A stretch of 64,000 bases of DNA from Punica granatum (taxonomy: Eukaryota > Streptophyta > Magnoliopsida > Myrtales > Lythraceae), in NCBI RefSeq assembly GCF_007655135.1, contig NC_045130.1, positions 36,948,605 to 37,012,604 of the forward strand. Direction: 5' to 3'. This document shows, in pieces, positions 1-11,558 of this stretch. Under the pieces are notes generated by a model that did not search any database, was not told the DNA's origin, and saw nothing but the letters and a program-made list of their open reading frames with translations. How positions within the stretch are numbered: position 1 is the stretch's first letter; every line of letters begins with the position of its first letter. A program made the translations under genes and the position numbers.

Positions 1-832
1 AAGTTGCATGGACCACTGCTGTTTAGAAGTTGCAAGAATCTTATCTATCAATTTCATATCTTATCTATCAAGGGGGCATTGCTCATGAATTAGACAAAAG
101 TTTAGGCCTGTCCGGTTTTCGGGCCGGACCTCAGCAAGAACAGAAGGCCACGCTAACCCAGCCCGGAAAATTGAGAATAATCGATAATTACATGCTTATT
201 ATTTTTAAAATTTTAGATTAGATCATTAACAAAGTAAATAATATACCCTGTGAGGGGTTTAAACGGGCCTAGCTACTTTAGGAAGTGATTCGAGCATGAC
301 ACGGTCTCCGACCGCCCGGCTGTCTCAGGTCGGATGGGCTCAATCTCAACATGTTCAAGCCCAATCTAGTCCAATCCATGATCGGGCTTCGGGCTTACTC
401 CTAGCAGGATAGCCGATCATGAGCTTATACTCCGAACCAGAGTGGTACATACTATATGTTCCTTTTTTTCTTTTTTCTTTTTTTTTTGGTTGTGAGGAAT
501 TTTTAAGAAGGGAAAAATATAAGGGAAATAAAAGAGTACGATAAGTGTCACCGATGAAAATTCACCTAGAACTTCTTGGTTTTAGATATATGATGACAAG
601 GGGAATCTTCGAACAGGACTTCCATTTATTAAAGGGGGGAGTAAATGGAACCATCAAGGGTCCTAACGTTTCCTAGCTAGAGTGGTTGGTGGTGATAATA
701 CAAGTCATACTTTATACTGCAACTTTCTTTTCCTCCTCTTTTTTTTTCGATGTGAATCATGATATTAAAAAATTCAATTGAATCTCTACTAATTCAGTCC
801 AGTTGGATCGGCCCAATTGAACCCCGATTATT
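1..832. other. Gene-poor intergenic DNA
   Basis: No gene is recognisable here. The short open frames have no family signature and are bounded by AT-rich and homopolymer tracts such as the T-rich run near 465-490. The stretch around 100-440 has a somewhat higher GC content and may be old transposon debris, but I see no paired ends. Confidence 0.5.
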
Positions 833-1120
833 TCGGTGTGTTTGGATTTTAAAATTTTTTTTAACTCAATTCAATTCAACTCCACTTATTTTCAATTCAG
901 CAATACAATTATTACTTAATCATTACTTTATCTCAACTATTCATTATTTTTTCACACTTTTTTTTTCATAATTCAACAATACAATCGTTACTTAATTATT
1001 ACTTTATCTCAACTATTCATTACTTTTTCACACTTTTTCTCATAATTCAACAACACAATCATTACAAACCAATCAAAATCAAAACTCAATTCAACTCAAT
1101 TCTAAATTCAAATACATTTG
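833..1120. mobile_element. MITE-like element, family C, copy 1
   Basis: The left end reads GTGTGTTTGGATTTTAAAAT and the right end, read on the other strand, starts ATGTATTTGAATTTAGAATT, so the ends are imperfect inverted repeats. Inside, a block of about 73 bp is tandemly repeated (near 897-969 and 970-1043) and shares wording such as 'tcaactattcattac'. The same type of element lies in opposite orientation at 4662-4964. No coding capacity is visible, as expected for a non-autonomous DNA transposon. Ends are approximate and no clean target duplication was found. Confidence 0.5.
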
Positions 1121-1354
1121 TTTGGTTTATTAGTGTGATTTTAAAATCGTACCTTAACTTAATTCTATCAATAATAAAACAAAATAACTCATACAAAATC
1201 AAAGGGTAAGTCCCATTTATACCACTTTTTTTCCACAATAAAATAAAATAACTCATACAAAGTCAAATGGTGGACCTTATACATAACCATTTATATAACT
1301 CTTTTTTAAAATCAAAATCTGATTTTAAAATGTTATTTACAAACCATGCGTAGC
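1121..1354. mobile_element. Tourist-like MITE, family A, copy 1
   Basis: Begins near TTGTTTGGTTTATTAGTGTG and ends with a reverse-complement partner near 'aaaccatgcgtag'. The body has the family hallmarks: GATTTTAAAAT near both ends and duplicated 'aactcatacaaagtcaaa' words, also seen at 11318-11558 and, inverted, at 40999-41230. It abuts the family C element on its left, so the two probably inserted side by side or one into the flank of the other. Boundaries are approximate. Confidence 0.55.
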
Positions 1355-1998
1355 ATAAAGCTTTCTCAACATGAATTTTCTGTATCTATAAGAATTCGAA
1401 CTCGAAACTTTACTTAAGCAGAACAAACGTTAAACCGCATAAATCAATACATGGTGGTCCATTATTTTTCTTTCGCCATAATTAAAACGAGGCAAAAGCT
1501 TTCTTGCGAGAAAGGAAGATGCCATATAGAATCATCACCCTTTTTAATGATGTCCAATGCACAATGCTAAAAACCTGACCAGGTTCAATGAATCTCAATC
1601 AACTTCTCACTCACCATTCACTATTTATTTCCCAAGATGTTGCTTTGTTCTTTCAGCCAGCAAACGTAAGGATTCCTCCTCCAGCCTTCAAAGTGCCAAA
1701 AAGAAAAATGGACCATTAGTGACATTAAAAGGTGCTGCCTTCCATCTTCCAAGCCATTTGCTGTTGTGATCAGATCAGACCAGTTCATGTTGTGAAATTT
1801 CCGGAAGGAATTGCGTCTTCATTTTCAAAAGGCGTCTTGAAGAGAGTGGTTTTCATGAATTTCTACTCTGATATAAAGTATCTTTCATACGTAAAAAAAC
1901 TGCATTATTTTCAAGCGATGCTCCTAAGCTTATACATGAGGTATATATCTATATGCTTTTTTTTTTTCTAACCATTTCATGGTAATTGGCGTTTGCAG
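1355..1998. other. Intergenic DNA, possible decayed exon
   Basis: No confident gene. A 70-codon open frame at 1557-1769 (+) has a serine/lysine-rich stretch, but I recognise no family. It could be the upstream part of the small gene fragment described at 1999-2081. Confidence 0.3.
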
Positions 1999-2081
1999 AG
2001 GTACGAGGAAGCAGAGTCAGATGATGCCATAAGGGAAGTTACTGATTTGTTGCTGCTCAAAAGGGTCATCAATAAGGCTTA
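1999..2081 (+). pseudogene. Possible orphan terminal exon
   Basis: A pyrimidine-rich stretch ending in 'gtttgcag' is followed by an open segment that reads RYEEAESDDAIREVTDLLL and then LKRVINKA before a TAG stop. The composition (acidic, helical, no low-complexity bias) looks like real protein, and the segment begins right after a canonical splice acceptor. I do not recognise the family and cannot find convincing upstream exons, so this is best read as the 3' exon of a gene fragment or of a small unrecognised gene. Confidence 0.3.
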
Positions 2082-4661
2082 GTTCTTCTCCATGGACGAT
2101 GGGTAATCCTCTCGAGGGGATCAGTTCTTGCTTCTCCGAGTCCTCGGGTATGTCTTAGCCGAAATACCGACATATAACGATAATTATGTCTTTCGTATTG
2201 AACTTCACATAAATATAAAAGGTCTGCCGATATCCATTGATAATCCTCATTATGTGTAGAATCAATTAATCAGTATATATTCATGCTTCATTAACAGAAT
2301 AAGGAGATATGGGTATTGTGTAAGGATTGGGAGTTCCTACTTTCTATTTGTGGAAATAATCAGTGACCAAGTCATCATAGAGTATAGAGCAAATCCATTT
2401 CCAGTAGGATTAAATTAAAAAAAGTACAAAATAAAAAAAGGAAAAAATATACTGGGACAGTCATTGAAGTCCATTTTTTTTTTCATTTCCTAAAGGTATA
2501 AACAAGTAGTGATAAAGACTAATCAGATGTAAGGGGAATCAAAAGCATCGTGTTTTCCCCGCGAATACTTTTTCGTCTCCCGTGTTATATATTATACGAA
2601 ATGGGGCATACGATATTGTTAATTCTTTCTCCTGTTAGCTAAATAATTGGTTAGAAAAGAATTCTCTACCTAATCTGTGATTTTCTTTATTTTTCTTTAT
2701 ACTATTTATGTGATTAGATCTGATTTATATTTGATTCGTTTTTCCACTCAAATCTTTTTGCTGGTCCCCAGCATTATTGAGTTCCAACTATTTAAGTCTG
2801 TGGGGAGTCACTGACCCTTCATAGCTTCTGGCCTTTACATGTAGACAACTTTTGTCGCGTTCGTCCCACCGGCTGATATCTGAACCGAAAAGCTAAGTAA
2901 ATTCGAATTAAAGCAGAAAGATATCGGGTTGATAGAGTACGGATGAAATGTTAGCTGCTTCTGCTCGTGTCATTCACATGTTTTTTCACGTTGATTTCTT
3001 GTTCCTAGATGCTGTCTAGGGACAGGCTTCAGCTACAAAGGAGGGAAAGTTGTGAAAGTTTCCCGAAGAGGGGCGTTGGATGTGCATAAAGAGCGTTTAG
3101 GATTTCATCGTTCCGTTATCGTGGTTTTCCAGCAGCAATGGGAGCAGTTTGTTTTTCCCGGGCATTCCTCCGATCTATGAGAAGAGGTTTCATTCACATG
3201 GAGGTATTACTATGCCACTAGAGCCTGTGGATATCTGCCAAGGCTGATGGAGTGCGGGCATACTCATCATGATAAGCTCTCCTCGATACGAATACTAGAG
3301 CCAGAGAGGGTGCTCCCTTTTCCTGCAGGTATCCGGAGCTCGATTTGTCTGAGAAGAACCGAAATGGAAACCATGATCCCAGAAGAGTATTCTCGAACAA
3401 ATTCTCCACCGCCCCGTAGAGTGCATTCGAAGACAAGGAATCGAGAACTGTCACCAGGATCGAACCCCTCCATTCCCAAATGTTGCCTTTCTTTGGCATA
3501 ACCTTGAGAGAGCCTCTGCCCTCACTTCCTCGGATGCACATCTTTGTTCCGATGAGTTCCCCCATTTGAACTTCAATTTTCCTTCAGTCACCTGCAGACA
3601 TAGTTGGAAGCTGTCAAGCATTCTGTACTGTCCCTTTCTTTACGGTCTTACCATCTGTGTAGTAGCGGGGACTGAGAAGAGAGATTAATATGTTTTTTAC
3701 CTGCGAATAAACACTCTGTCGATGTGTAACGAGATGAGATATATTCCTTCCACAATCAGAACTCTGTATCTTCAATTTCCTTGTGCACCTCCTGGAAAGA
3801 TTCATTGGTTGTACCTCTGAAACTGCTGTGTGTTTACAATATTAAGTGTGGTAGCTCGGAAGTGATTACAACTCCGACACGCTCTAGTCGAGAATAGCAT
3901 CACCACTACACATTTGTTTCTGCAACGAGTTTCTGATTTCGACAAGAACAGCCTGCCCAGAAGAAAAGAATACGGACCATAAGCCTGTCCTAACAAGTAC
4001 AAACTTGAATTCATCTTCTCGGTATACTTCTTTGCCTCTGTTTGTCAGAGTAGAACTCTGAACATTGGCAATACGTGAACGCGGAAGGCTTCTCTCTTTG
4101 TTCGATACCAAGAAAGAGAAGCAACATGTCTATCTATTCTAATGCGAATAGCTTAGAAGTAGTTATGTGGGCTAGGCTGGGTTAATTGAAGGTGTTAGTG
4201 AGGAAAGAGGCCCAAGACTTCATATGTTCAACCTAATTAGAAGGAGAGACCCAATTGAAAGAAGCCGGGCCAGGTGAACCATGATGGAAGATATATGCAT
4301 GGATATATGTATATGCATGGACGTGCGAATTTTCATCAGAGGTGGTGGAAATTTATTTTCCTTGGCAACCTATTATTGTTAGTGAGCAAGCATGAGATAT
4401 TCTCGAAATCTTCGAGCTTAGATGATAAATCAGTTGGATATCCCTCCGATATATTTTGTTATTTTATTTCTAGGTAGGCTAGGTAGGGATTTGAACAATA
4501 TCTCGATATCTCGTTCTTATAGATGTATCCATTTAGAGAGATTTTTGAGGGCCTATAAATACGTGATGTGGAATTCATTGTAGTCCCCTTCGGTACAACT
4601 ATTAATCACACTACACTTTTTCTATCTTTTCTTTTGTTGCACTTAAATTATCGCACATTTA
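2082..4661. other. Gene-free stretch with overlapping short ORFs
   Basis: Open frames on both strands overlap at 3218-3565 in a slightly GC-richer patch (about 3000-4100). None shows a recognised domain and no frame dominates. This may be a decayed gene or transposon, but nothing can be named. Confidence 0.4.
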
Positions 4662-4964
4662 GGTTGTATTTGGTTTTAGAGTTGAGCAGAGTTGAGTTTT
4701 AGTTTTAATTGATTTGTAATGATTGTATTGTTGAATTATAAGAAGAAGTGTGAAAAAGTAACGAATATTTGAGAAAAAATAATGATTATGTTGTCGAATT
4801 GTAAAAATAATAATGAATAATTGAGTGAATTTAATATTAAAAATTGAATTGAATGGTTACAAAATTGAAGAAAAAGGAAAAAGTAATAATTGTGTTGTTT
4901 AATTAAAAATAAATGGAGTTAAAAGGGGGTAGACTTAAAAAAAATTTTAAAAACCAAACGGGTC
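4662..4964. mobile_element. MITE-like element, family C, copy 2
   Basis: Left end GGTTGTATTTGGTTTTAGAG and right end (other strand) GACCCGTTTGGTTTTTAAAA form imperfect terminal inverted repeats with the GTTTGGTTT core typical of plant Tourist/Harbinger MITEs. The interior is AT-rich, non-coding and similar, in reverse orientation, to the element at 833-1120. The base triplets flanking it (TTA on the left, ATA on the right) only partly resemble a TWA target duplication. Confidence 0.55.
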
Positions 4965-5994
4965 ATAATATCTACCTTTATAGCACTTTAATATCATGCT
5001 GCTTTAAATCCTCGCAACCGCCGATCATTCGGTACCCATCCTTCTACCCTTTTTTCGAGCTTCCGAGCAAGGAATGGACTTCCACTCAAGCTTAGGTTTC
5101 TGAACCTAGGTGTAGTTCCTCTTGGCTTTACGAGGTCGAGATCCACGCTCTACAAATCTTTTGGAGTTCGTGGTTGCATCACTCTTAAGATCGGCTTTCG
5201 GACCGTCTATTCCATCAAGTCAAGGATTCTGACCTAAGACTCATATCTTTCGGCTTGCCAAATAGCTGAGACCCACTCTCAACACGGTCTTATTAGCCGT
5301 GTCTTGTTACACTTAATCGAGGAAGCACGAAGAAATAGTGGAGAACTCATAGTGGCTAAATCCCCGAGCCGTGAGATCGTCTGAAGCGCATTCAACCGTC
5401 TACGTCGTCTTTTTTAAATCTAGTCAACGTTCAGTCTCGCGAACTCTCAAGGCCGTGGTACAATGCTCTGTATCGGTTGGGTCGATTGGTCTTGTGTCGG
5501 TAATTTTTTTAGGACAACGCCTTGACATACCTGGTTTTCTCATCATCTATCCGTCAGCGGTTTTTGACTAAACCTGAATCTCCTACCCCTACTTCTCGAG
5601 ATTACATCATCTACAGGACTACTCTATCATTCCATTTCGTTTCCATTGGAAAGTCCAAACCTACCCCGAAAAATTAGGTAGCTGGTCCGTATATCTGCAT
5701 GCGACCTACCATTCCCATCACTACTATGTATGAGCTCTCCATATATGATCATGGAATCAAGATCCGAAAAAAGCTAATCATAACAATTTGAAGTCAGCCA
5801 TGACAATGCCGCCTTGGATTAAGTCATTTCGCATCAATTACATCGGGAAATCAGATTGTTCACATACCCGTGTTCTGGACCAAACAGTTAGCAACGAAGC
5901 TGGAAAAAAAATGACAATCTAAAGGGACATATCAATCACATGATCATGTGAACGTTAACTAATTGTTGTTCAATGACAACCTCTTGTGGTCTCT
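4965..5994. other. Intergenic DNA between MITE and aquaporin
   Basis: No gene recognised. A short open frame at 5371-5571 has no family signature. The last roughly 100 bases adjoin the aquaporin stop codon and presumably hold its 3'UTR. Confidence 0.4.
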
Positions 5995-6720
5995 TCAGGC
6001 CGCCTTCTGCTTCGGCTTCTTTTGCACTGGGAACAGAAACCTGTAGACCCGCCCGGCCAACGCTGCCCCAATGAATGGGCAAATCCAATAGACGTAGAAC
6101 TGATCCCATGTGTTGTGCCAGTTGTTCATGTAGGCCCAACCGAATGCGTTGGCCGGGTTCATGGCAGGCCCCGTGAAGCCCGCACCAATGACCACCAGCC
6201 CCACCGTAGCCGTAGCCAGCAACCATACCTTAATCAAGAGGTTCTTCGGGCCCTTTGTGAAAATCATGAGGGCCACTAAGCAAATACTGAAAGTCAGAGC
6301 ACCTTCTGCAATCGCCCCCGTGTGAAGGTCAACCTTCAGGGATGGTCCCCGCAGCATGTGCCGGTACTGGACCGGCATCACTTGGGAGATCGCTCTGGCG
6401 CCGGCAGCCCCGGCGGCCGCCTGGACCGGGAACCGGACGGCGAAGGAGAGGAGGGAGACGCCGGGTTTGAGCCCCGCGGCATAGAGGGCTACGGTGGTGG
6501 CAGGGTTGAAGCTGGCGCCGCCGAGGAGGCTGCTGACGACACTGAAGATGAGCATGAGAACGGTGGCGAGGGCGGTCATGAGGAGAAGCCCGGATGAAGA
6601 CTTGGCCTGGAGGCCGAGAGCGGCGGCGGAGATGGCCGTGAGGGTGCCCAGAGTGGAGACGCTGAAGACCCACAGACTGGTCAACACCGCGTCCCCTACA
6701 GTTGACTTAATCAGACCCAT
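5995..6720 (-). CDS. SIP1: Small basic intrinsic protein (SIP1-type aquaporin)
   Basis: Single-exon gene of 241 residues, the usual SIP length. It encodes an aquaporin-fold channel with about six membrane helices and two half-helix loops. Both pore motifs are NPA: residues 72-74 (in SFNPATTVALY) and 188-190 (in GPAMNPANAFG). The short N-terminus that starts directly in helix 1 and the lysine-rich tail ending KKPKQKAA are typical of SIPs. SIPs are known to sit in the ER membrane and conduct water or act in ER physiology, so ER location is inferred from the family. Arabidopsis SIPs, as I recall, have a changed first motif (NPT, NPC or NPL), so a full NPA here is a little unusual. The ATG chosen opens the conserved MGLIK start. 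Antisense open frames over this gene are shadows. Confidence 0.92.
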   Translation of the reverse strand: MGLIKSTVGDAVLTSLWVFSVSTLGTLTAISAAALGLQAKSSSGLLLMTALATVLMLIFSVVSSLLGGASFNPATTVALYAAGLKPGVSLLSFAVRFPVQAAAGAAGARAISQVMPVQYRHMLRGPSLKVDLHTGAIAEGALTFSICLVALMIFTKGPKNLLIKVWLLATATVGLVVIGAGFTGPAMNPANAFGWAYMNNWHNTWDQFYVYWICPFIGAALAGRVYRFLFPVQKKPKQKAA

Positions 6721-7379
6721 AGCTCAGCTTGTTGCTCCACCTCCTCCGGTCACCGCCGCTTCCAATAAGCCGCCTTGCGATCTCACTGGTGAGGACGGAA
6801 ATCTGGCAGACTGGGGGCAGTTTGGCTCCTTAAACAAGGAAGTGAAGAAGGCCGATTGGAGTCTTTGAGATGTCAGCAGATTCCTTTGTCTTTGTCTGTG
6901 TTGGACACTATTGCGCTGTCATCCAAAAGTTACCCTCCACGTTGACAGTGGAATACAAATTCATGTTGGGAATACAAATTCAATGGATTAATCGTAATCC
7001 ATTGAATTTTGAATATTAGGATTAAAAAAAGAAGCCACTAAACCCTCTCTGATTTATTGCCAAAAAAAAAAAGAACTCAATACTTTACTGCATAACCAGC
7101 TCCATATCGTATGGCATACAATTACTCAACCAAGATGCCATTTTGACAAGAAACCAAAGGGGAAGAAAGCCCTGGTTGCAACGAGTTATGGTTCTCTACA
7201 TTAATGTCACCTTGAATGATCCAACCCAAGAAGTACACCCAAGTTCCGACAGAAAAAAGACAAAATAAGTAGTAGCCTTGGACAAAAACCGACATCTATC
7301 TGCTAGGATAAACATACAATAGAAATCATTCATGAGGACTTGAAACAAAAGCAATTGAGGCGAATCCCATGAAGAGAAC
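6721..7379. other. Intergenic DNA between SIP and HISN3
   Basis: Contains the 5' flank of the aquaporin gene on the minus strand and the 3' flank of HISN3, which is also on the minus strand. No other gene is seen. A poly-A tract lies near 7062-7072. Confidence 0.5.
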
Positions 7380-10300
7380 TTAAGCTGCCAATGCTTCCTG
7401 CTGAGAGTAGTGCCATTCAACGACATCCTTGTAGGGTAGGTTCCCCCCGAAGATATCCAATGCACTACCCACTGTCACATCCACGCGTCCCATCCCAGCT
7501 AATTTTATCCTCTCTAGATCATTCATCACCGTGACACCACCTGCATATGTTACTGGAATCTGATTCACAAGGAGCAAAGAAGAGCATTAGTGCACAATTC
7601 TTTTGCACCAGCAATACAGAAAATAAAACAAAACTGGAGGTGGTCTAACAACATTAGTGCTCATCTGGTATGATGGATCAATAAGGGTAATGGAACAGAA
7701 TAAGACTCTGTCATGGAATTACATTTCCAGCTCATGGGATACGCCATAGGTTAGAGGATATTAGATACAGGCTGAAATGCCTGTGAAATATGATGTAGGA
7801 AAAAAAGTTGAACGATGATATGACTCACAGGAGAATGTCTGCCGAGCAAAGCCACGAGCTCTTCATCAATTCCAAGCCTGCATTTATCAAAGGTTGAAGT
7901 GGGTAATCAGAAACAATATCTTTAAGGATATAAATGTAAAACCATGAGAAACAACTGAGCTCGCTTTTAATGGAAAAATAACTTCATTTAGTTTTAACAA
8001 GAGAGAGTTACTAAATTTCAGCATGACATTGCAATACACCAGCAAAAAAACAGTATGACATTGTAATACTTATCAGAGAACATACAAATGGTACCTGATA
8101 TCTGAGACCACAAAACTAGCTAACCAACTAAAAGCAAAACGATAAAACAAAACAAGATATTCATCTTGAAGCAGAAACATAGATGGACTTACTTTTTCCC
8201 TTCAACATCTACACCATGGACCAAGAACTCATCTGCATAGCCAGCAAGAAAGTCTAAAACCTTCTCGTCCAGATATACATCACTAAACTTCTGCCATCTA
8301 TCGGTGACAATAGCATATCTACCTTCCTGCGAAGAGTTTCAATAGAATGAACTAGGATTGTTAATTACATCTTATACCCTCTGTCTAAATCTGAAGTATA
8401 TAATGCTCTTAGCTGCCTTCACTCAGAAAGCCGAAGACTTAGTACTAAAATTCTAACTTCTTGGAGGCCATTGCGGGTCAGGTGACAAAGCCTGCATCAT
8501 ATCCAATGACAAGTCCTTTTCTTTATTTTTCTTTTTTTATTAGATTAGTAGCAAAGGGTAGTAAAATAGCACAAGTGTCCAATCCCCACCCTATTTTCTC
8601 TTAAAACAATAGTTCCATCATAGCATGGTGGTCAAGTTATACCTTTTTCCTGCAGCTAAGATCCAAAACCAGTCTCTGTTTTCCAACAACATGGACAAGG
8701 TCTTTAAGCCTCTCGAGGTCCATTTTGCCATTACTGAACACATACTGCAAGTTGATATGCAATACAAATAAAAAAAGAACCAACTAAGTCTTCCATCCTT
8801 ATCAAAGAAAGTAGTTAATTGCAGAAGCTATTCGAAGGAAGCCTCAATGTAAAAGCAGTTGCCATCTCCTTGGTTTGAGAATACATTGATGTAGGGCACA
8901 AAATAAGGCGAGCCCCCTAGATGTTTCATTTTACAATTTCAGAGCTGAAAATATAACTAGTTAAAATGGAAGAACCAAATTATCAAAAAGAGGAGAATCT
9001 AATGGCTACTGTAAATTAAAGACTCCAGGTCATGAGATGATGTCCAAAATTCAGGTAAACCCTTGGTATATTTGATAAAAAGAAAATTACACTGCTGACC
9101 AAATATTGAAGCCAGAAAAAAAAAAAAGCAAGACTACAACTTGTAAAGGATCCAATATTTTCAACCACTAGTATTAGGATGCTTCAATGGAAGGTAAATG
9201 AAATGTGAGAGAATAGACTCATTACATCACGCTGATGGCCATGTATAGCATGATGCATAATAATATTGTGAAAAAAAAGAAAAAGAAATCACAGAGACGA
9301 CATACTGATGTGACGATGACATGGCTAGCTCCTTCATCTATATAACTCAGAGAATTTTCTGAAGTGATTCCTCCTCCAACTTGCAATCCGCCTAAATTAG
9401 TGCTTCGATAGGTCCAGCAGAGGAAAGAACTGTGTAAGTTTCAGACATACTATCAACTATAAAGGTCAAAGATGAAATGGAGACAAGGGAATTCAGTTAT
9501 TGAAATTTTTAACAAGAACATTAACATGGAAACAAACAACCTTGGAAAAGATGCATGAAACCAAACATGAAAATAGACATCTTCTCGGAAAATATGCATG
9601 GGAATGATATCTTTCCTTATAAATTAAAGTAGCAATTAAACCGAGACACCACACAGAGCCATTTGGATACAATAAAAAGGAAGAATACCAGGGTAGGCAC
9701 GCAATGCTTCAATAGCAGCAGCTTTGCTAAGAGGATCTGCACCTAGCATTATCACATGACCCCCAGTGAGCCCATCTTGCCGGTACAAATTCGCAAATTC
9801 TGAAGGAGACTTGTCCGTCTCGAAATTGGTCGTTGGAGTTGAATCACCATCCTTCAAATCCCTCAGAGTTGACCCGACAATTTGTTTCACTTTACCCTGA
9901 TGAACGCATAGCAATCGCCCATTTAGCAGAGTACAAGAAGCAAGGAAATGCCTCTTGCAATTGAAAGAAACACTTTTGACGCACTGGACATAACAGTTTC
10001 TTGCACGCCATCCATAAAAAATGCAGCATAGTCAAAATTCATCCATTAACCATTTCAAGAAAATCATTACGAGAAAAAGTAATCTGAATGAAAAACCTTT
10101 TTCTTTATGGGAGGTTCGAAGCTCAATGCATGAAGAAAAGCAGCAGAAACGACAAACGGAATTAATCGTAATCAATCAATCAAAGGATGAAATCTCTACT
10201 TTCTTCTCTTCTCTCATGAGGGTCTCCGGGTTAAGCATAGAATAACAAGAAAGATTGATTTGAAAGCAGGAACAGACGTGAGTTGAGATTTCTGTCAAAC

Positions 10301-10613
10301 ACCTTGTGTATGTCAATGCAGGGTCTGAACTGAACTGCACAAGATACGGACATCCGCGAAGACCCTGCCCAAAACTTACGAATTCTTGTCAAGATGCTGC
10401 TTTAAGTCCAAAACATGAAGCATGATCGAAGATGGAAGCAGAAGGCTCACTTGAAATGGCCGCCAACGAAATGCATCGGCGCCTACTATTGAAGCCGCCG
10501 ATTGAACGGCCAAAGCTCAAATTCAGTGAACTGGGAGTGAGTGTTGAGCTCGCACGGGAGCTGCAGCTTCTCATGTGGCAAGATGTCGAGCTTGATCGTC
10601 CGATTACCAGCAC
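7380..10613 (-). CDS. HISN3: ProFAR isomerase (BBM II isomerase), histidine biosynthesis
   Basis: Eight exons (minus strand): 10613-10451, 10364-10303, 9896-9689, 9391-9306, 8744-8643, 8326-8193, 7877-7829, 7559-7380, giving 327 residues in one closed frame. The enzyme performs the HisA step, isomerising ProFAR to PRFAR in plastid histidine synthesis. Exon 1 encodes a Ser/Arg-rich, acid-poor leader that looks like a chloroplast transit peptide. It joins the mature (beta-alpha)8 barrel at [13 protein letters not shown] through an 86-nt intron; the Asp in this segment matches the family's catalytic Asp (inferred). Later landmarks are [29 protein letters not shown], the [18 protein letters not shown] segment and the phosphate-binding [19 protein letters not shown]. 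Met14 is an alternative start. The Arabidopsis protein (also called APG10) is about 304 residues, so length agrees. Housekeeping gene with no special regulatory signal seen. Confidence 0.93.
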
Positions 10614-11317
10614 AAGAGCTCCGCGCAGCGACAGGACACAGACAGAGACGGACAGACAGTTGAAGGCGGCGCCGACGACGTCGTTATGTTTCTTCCCGCC
10701 GCGGTTTTTCCACCTTACTTCTTAGGCTGAACTTGCTGAAACGCGCTCCCAGGTGCCGTTTTCAATTTGCATGGAGTTTCCTTCGAACCGGCCACGATAG
10801 TTAGGCCCAATAAATGATAGTTGGGCTCAGTCGTGTGATGGAAGCCCAAAAAGATATCTATAGGCCCATTTCATAATACATAAAAAAAGGGAAAAAAAAG
10901 AAAGTAATATTGATTGTACGTCCATAGTGACATGGAGTCATGGTAAAATTTTTAGTTTAAGTATTTAATACTTCGATTAAATTGTCTGGTATATTGTTCT
11001 TTTCACCAAGAAAAATAGAATTAATAAACACTTGAACTAAAGTACTAATATTTGAACTCAACGTATCAAATTTTATTCCTAATTCAATATCAACTTAAAA
11101 TTTCCGTGTTTATTATTATTATTATTATTTTCTAAATAGTAAATACTAAAGTTTCCGTGATTATAAACTTTAAAATGTCCCCTATGACCGCTTAAGCTGT
11201 TTGTAACCTATTAAATTTTCAGAGTGTCTGGTCATTCTGGTCACAAATACTTCCGATGAACTTCAAATTTTTGGGATCCGCCCATAAAATAAGGCACTTG
11301 CAGTGGCTAGAATATTA
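10614..11317. other. HISN3 upstream region and AT-rich intergenic DNA
   Basis: The first roughly 150 bases upstream of the HISN3 start form its promoter and 5'UTR. A plus-strand open frame crossing exon 1 here is judged a shadow. The rest is AT-rich, with an (ATT)n run near 11112-11129 and no gene. Confidence 0.5.
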
Positions 11318-11558
11318 CGCTCCGTTTAAATTCAAAGTGGGATTTTAAAATCTTACTTTAACTTAATTCTACCCACAACAAAATAAAATAACTCATACAA
11401 AGTCAAAGGATGAGTCTCATTTATATCACTCTTTTTCAAAATCAAAATCACATAACTCATACAAAGTCAAAGAGTGAGCCTATACATAACTATTTATACC
11501 ACTCTTTCTCAAAATTAAAATATAATTTTAAAATGTTACTTACAAACCAAACGTAGTA
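11318..11558. mobile_element. Tourist-like MITE, family A, copy 2
   Basis: Ends read CGCTCCGTTTAAATTCAAAG (left) and, on the other strand, TACTACGTTTGGTTTGTAAG (right). Inside are GATTTTAAAAT near both ends and two 'actcatacaaagtcaaag' blocks shared with the copies at 1121-1354 and 40999-41230. It is non-coding. Flanking TTA and TAA triplets fit a degraded TWA target site. Boundaries are good to within a few bases. Confidence 0.6.

Noticed and set aside
3218..3565. 115-residue minus frame overlapping an 84-residue plus frame
   Set aside because: Neither shows a domain, and overlapping frames in a slightly GC-rich patch arise by chance. No function can be assigned.
6322..6868. Plus-strand frames rich in Glu, Gly and Ala
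   Set aside because: Antisense shadows of the GC-rich aquaporin coding sequence.
10432..10725. 97-residue plus-strand frame overlapping HISN3 exon 1
   Set aside because: The minus strand has a transit peptide that splices in frame to HISN3, so the plus frame is best explained as its shadow.
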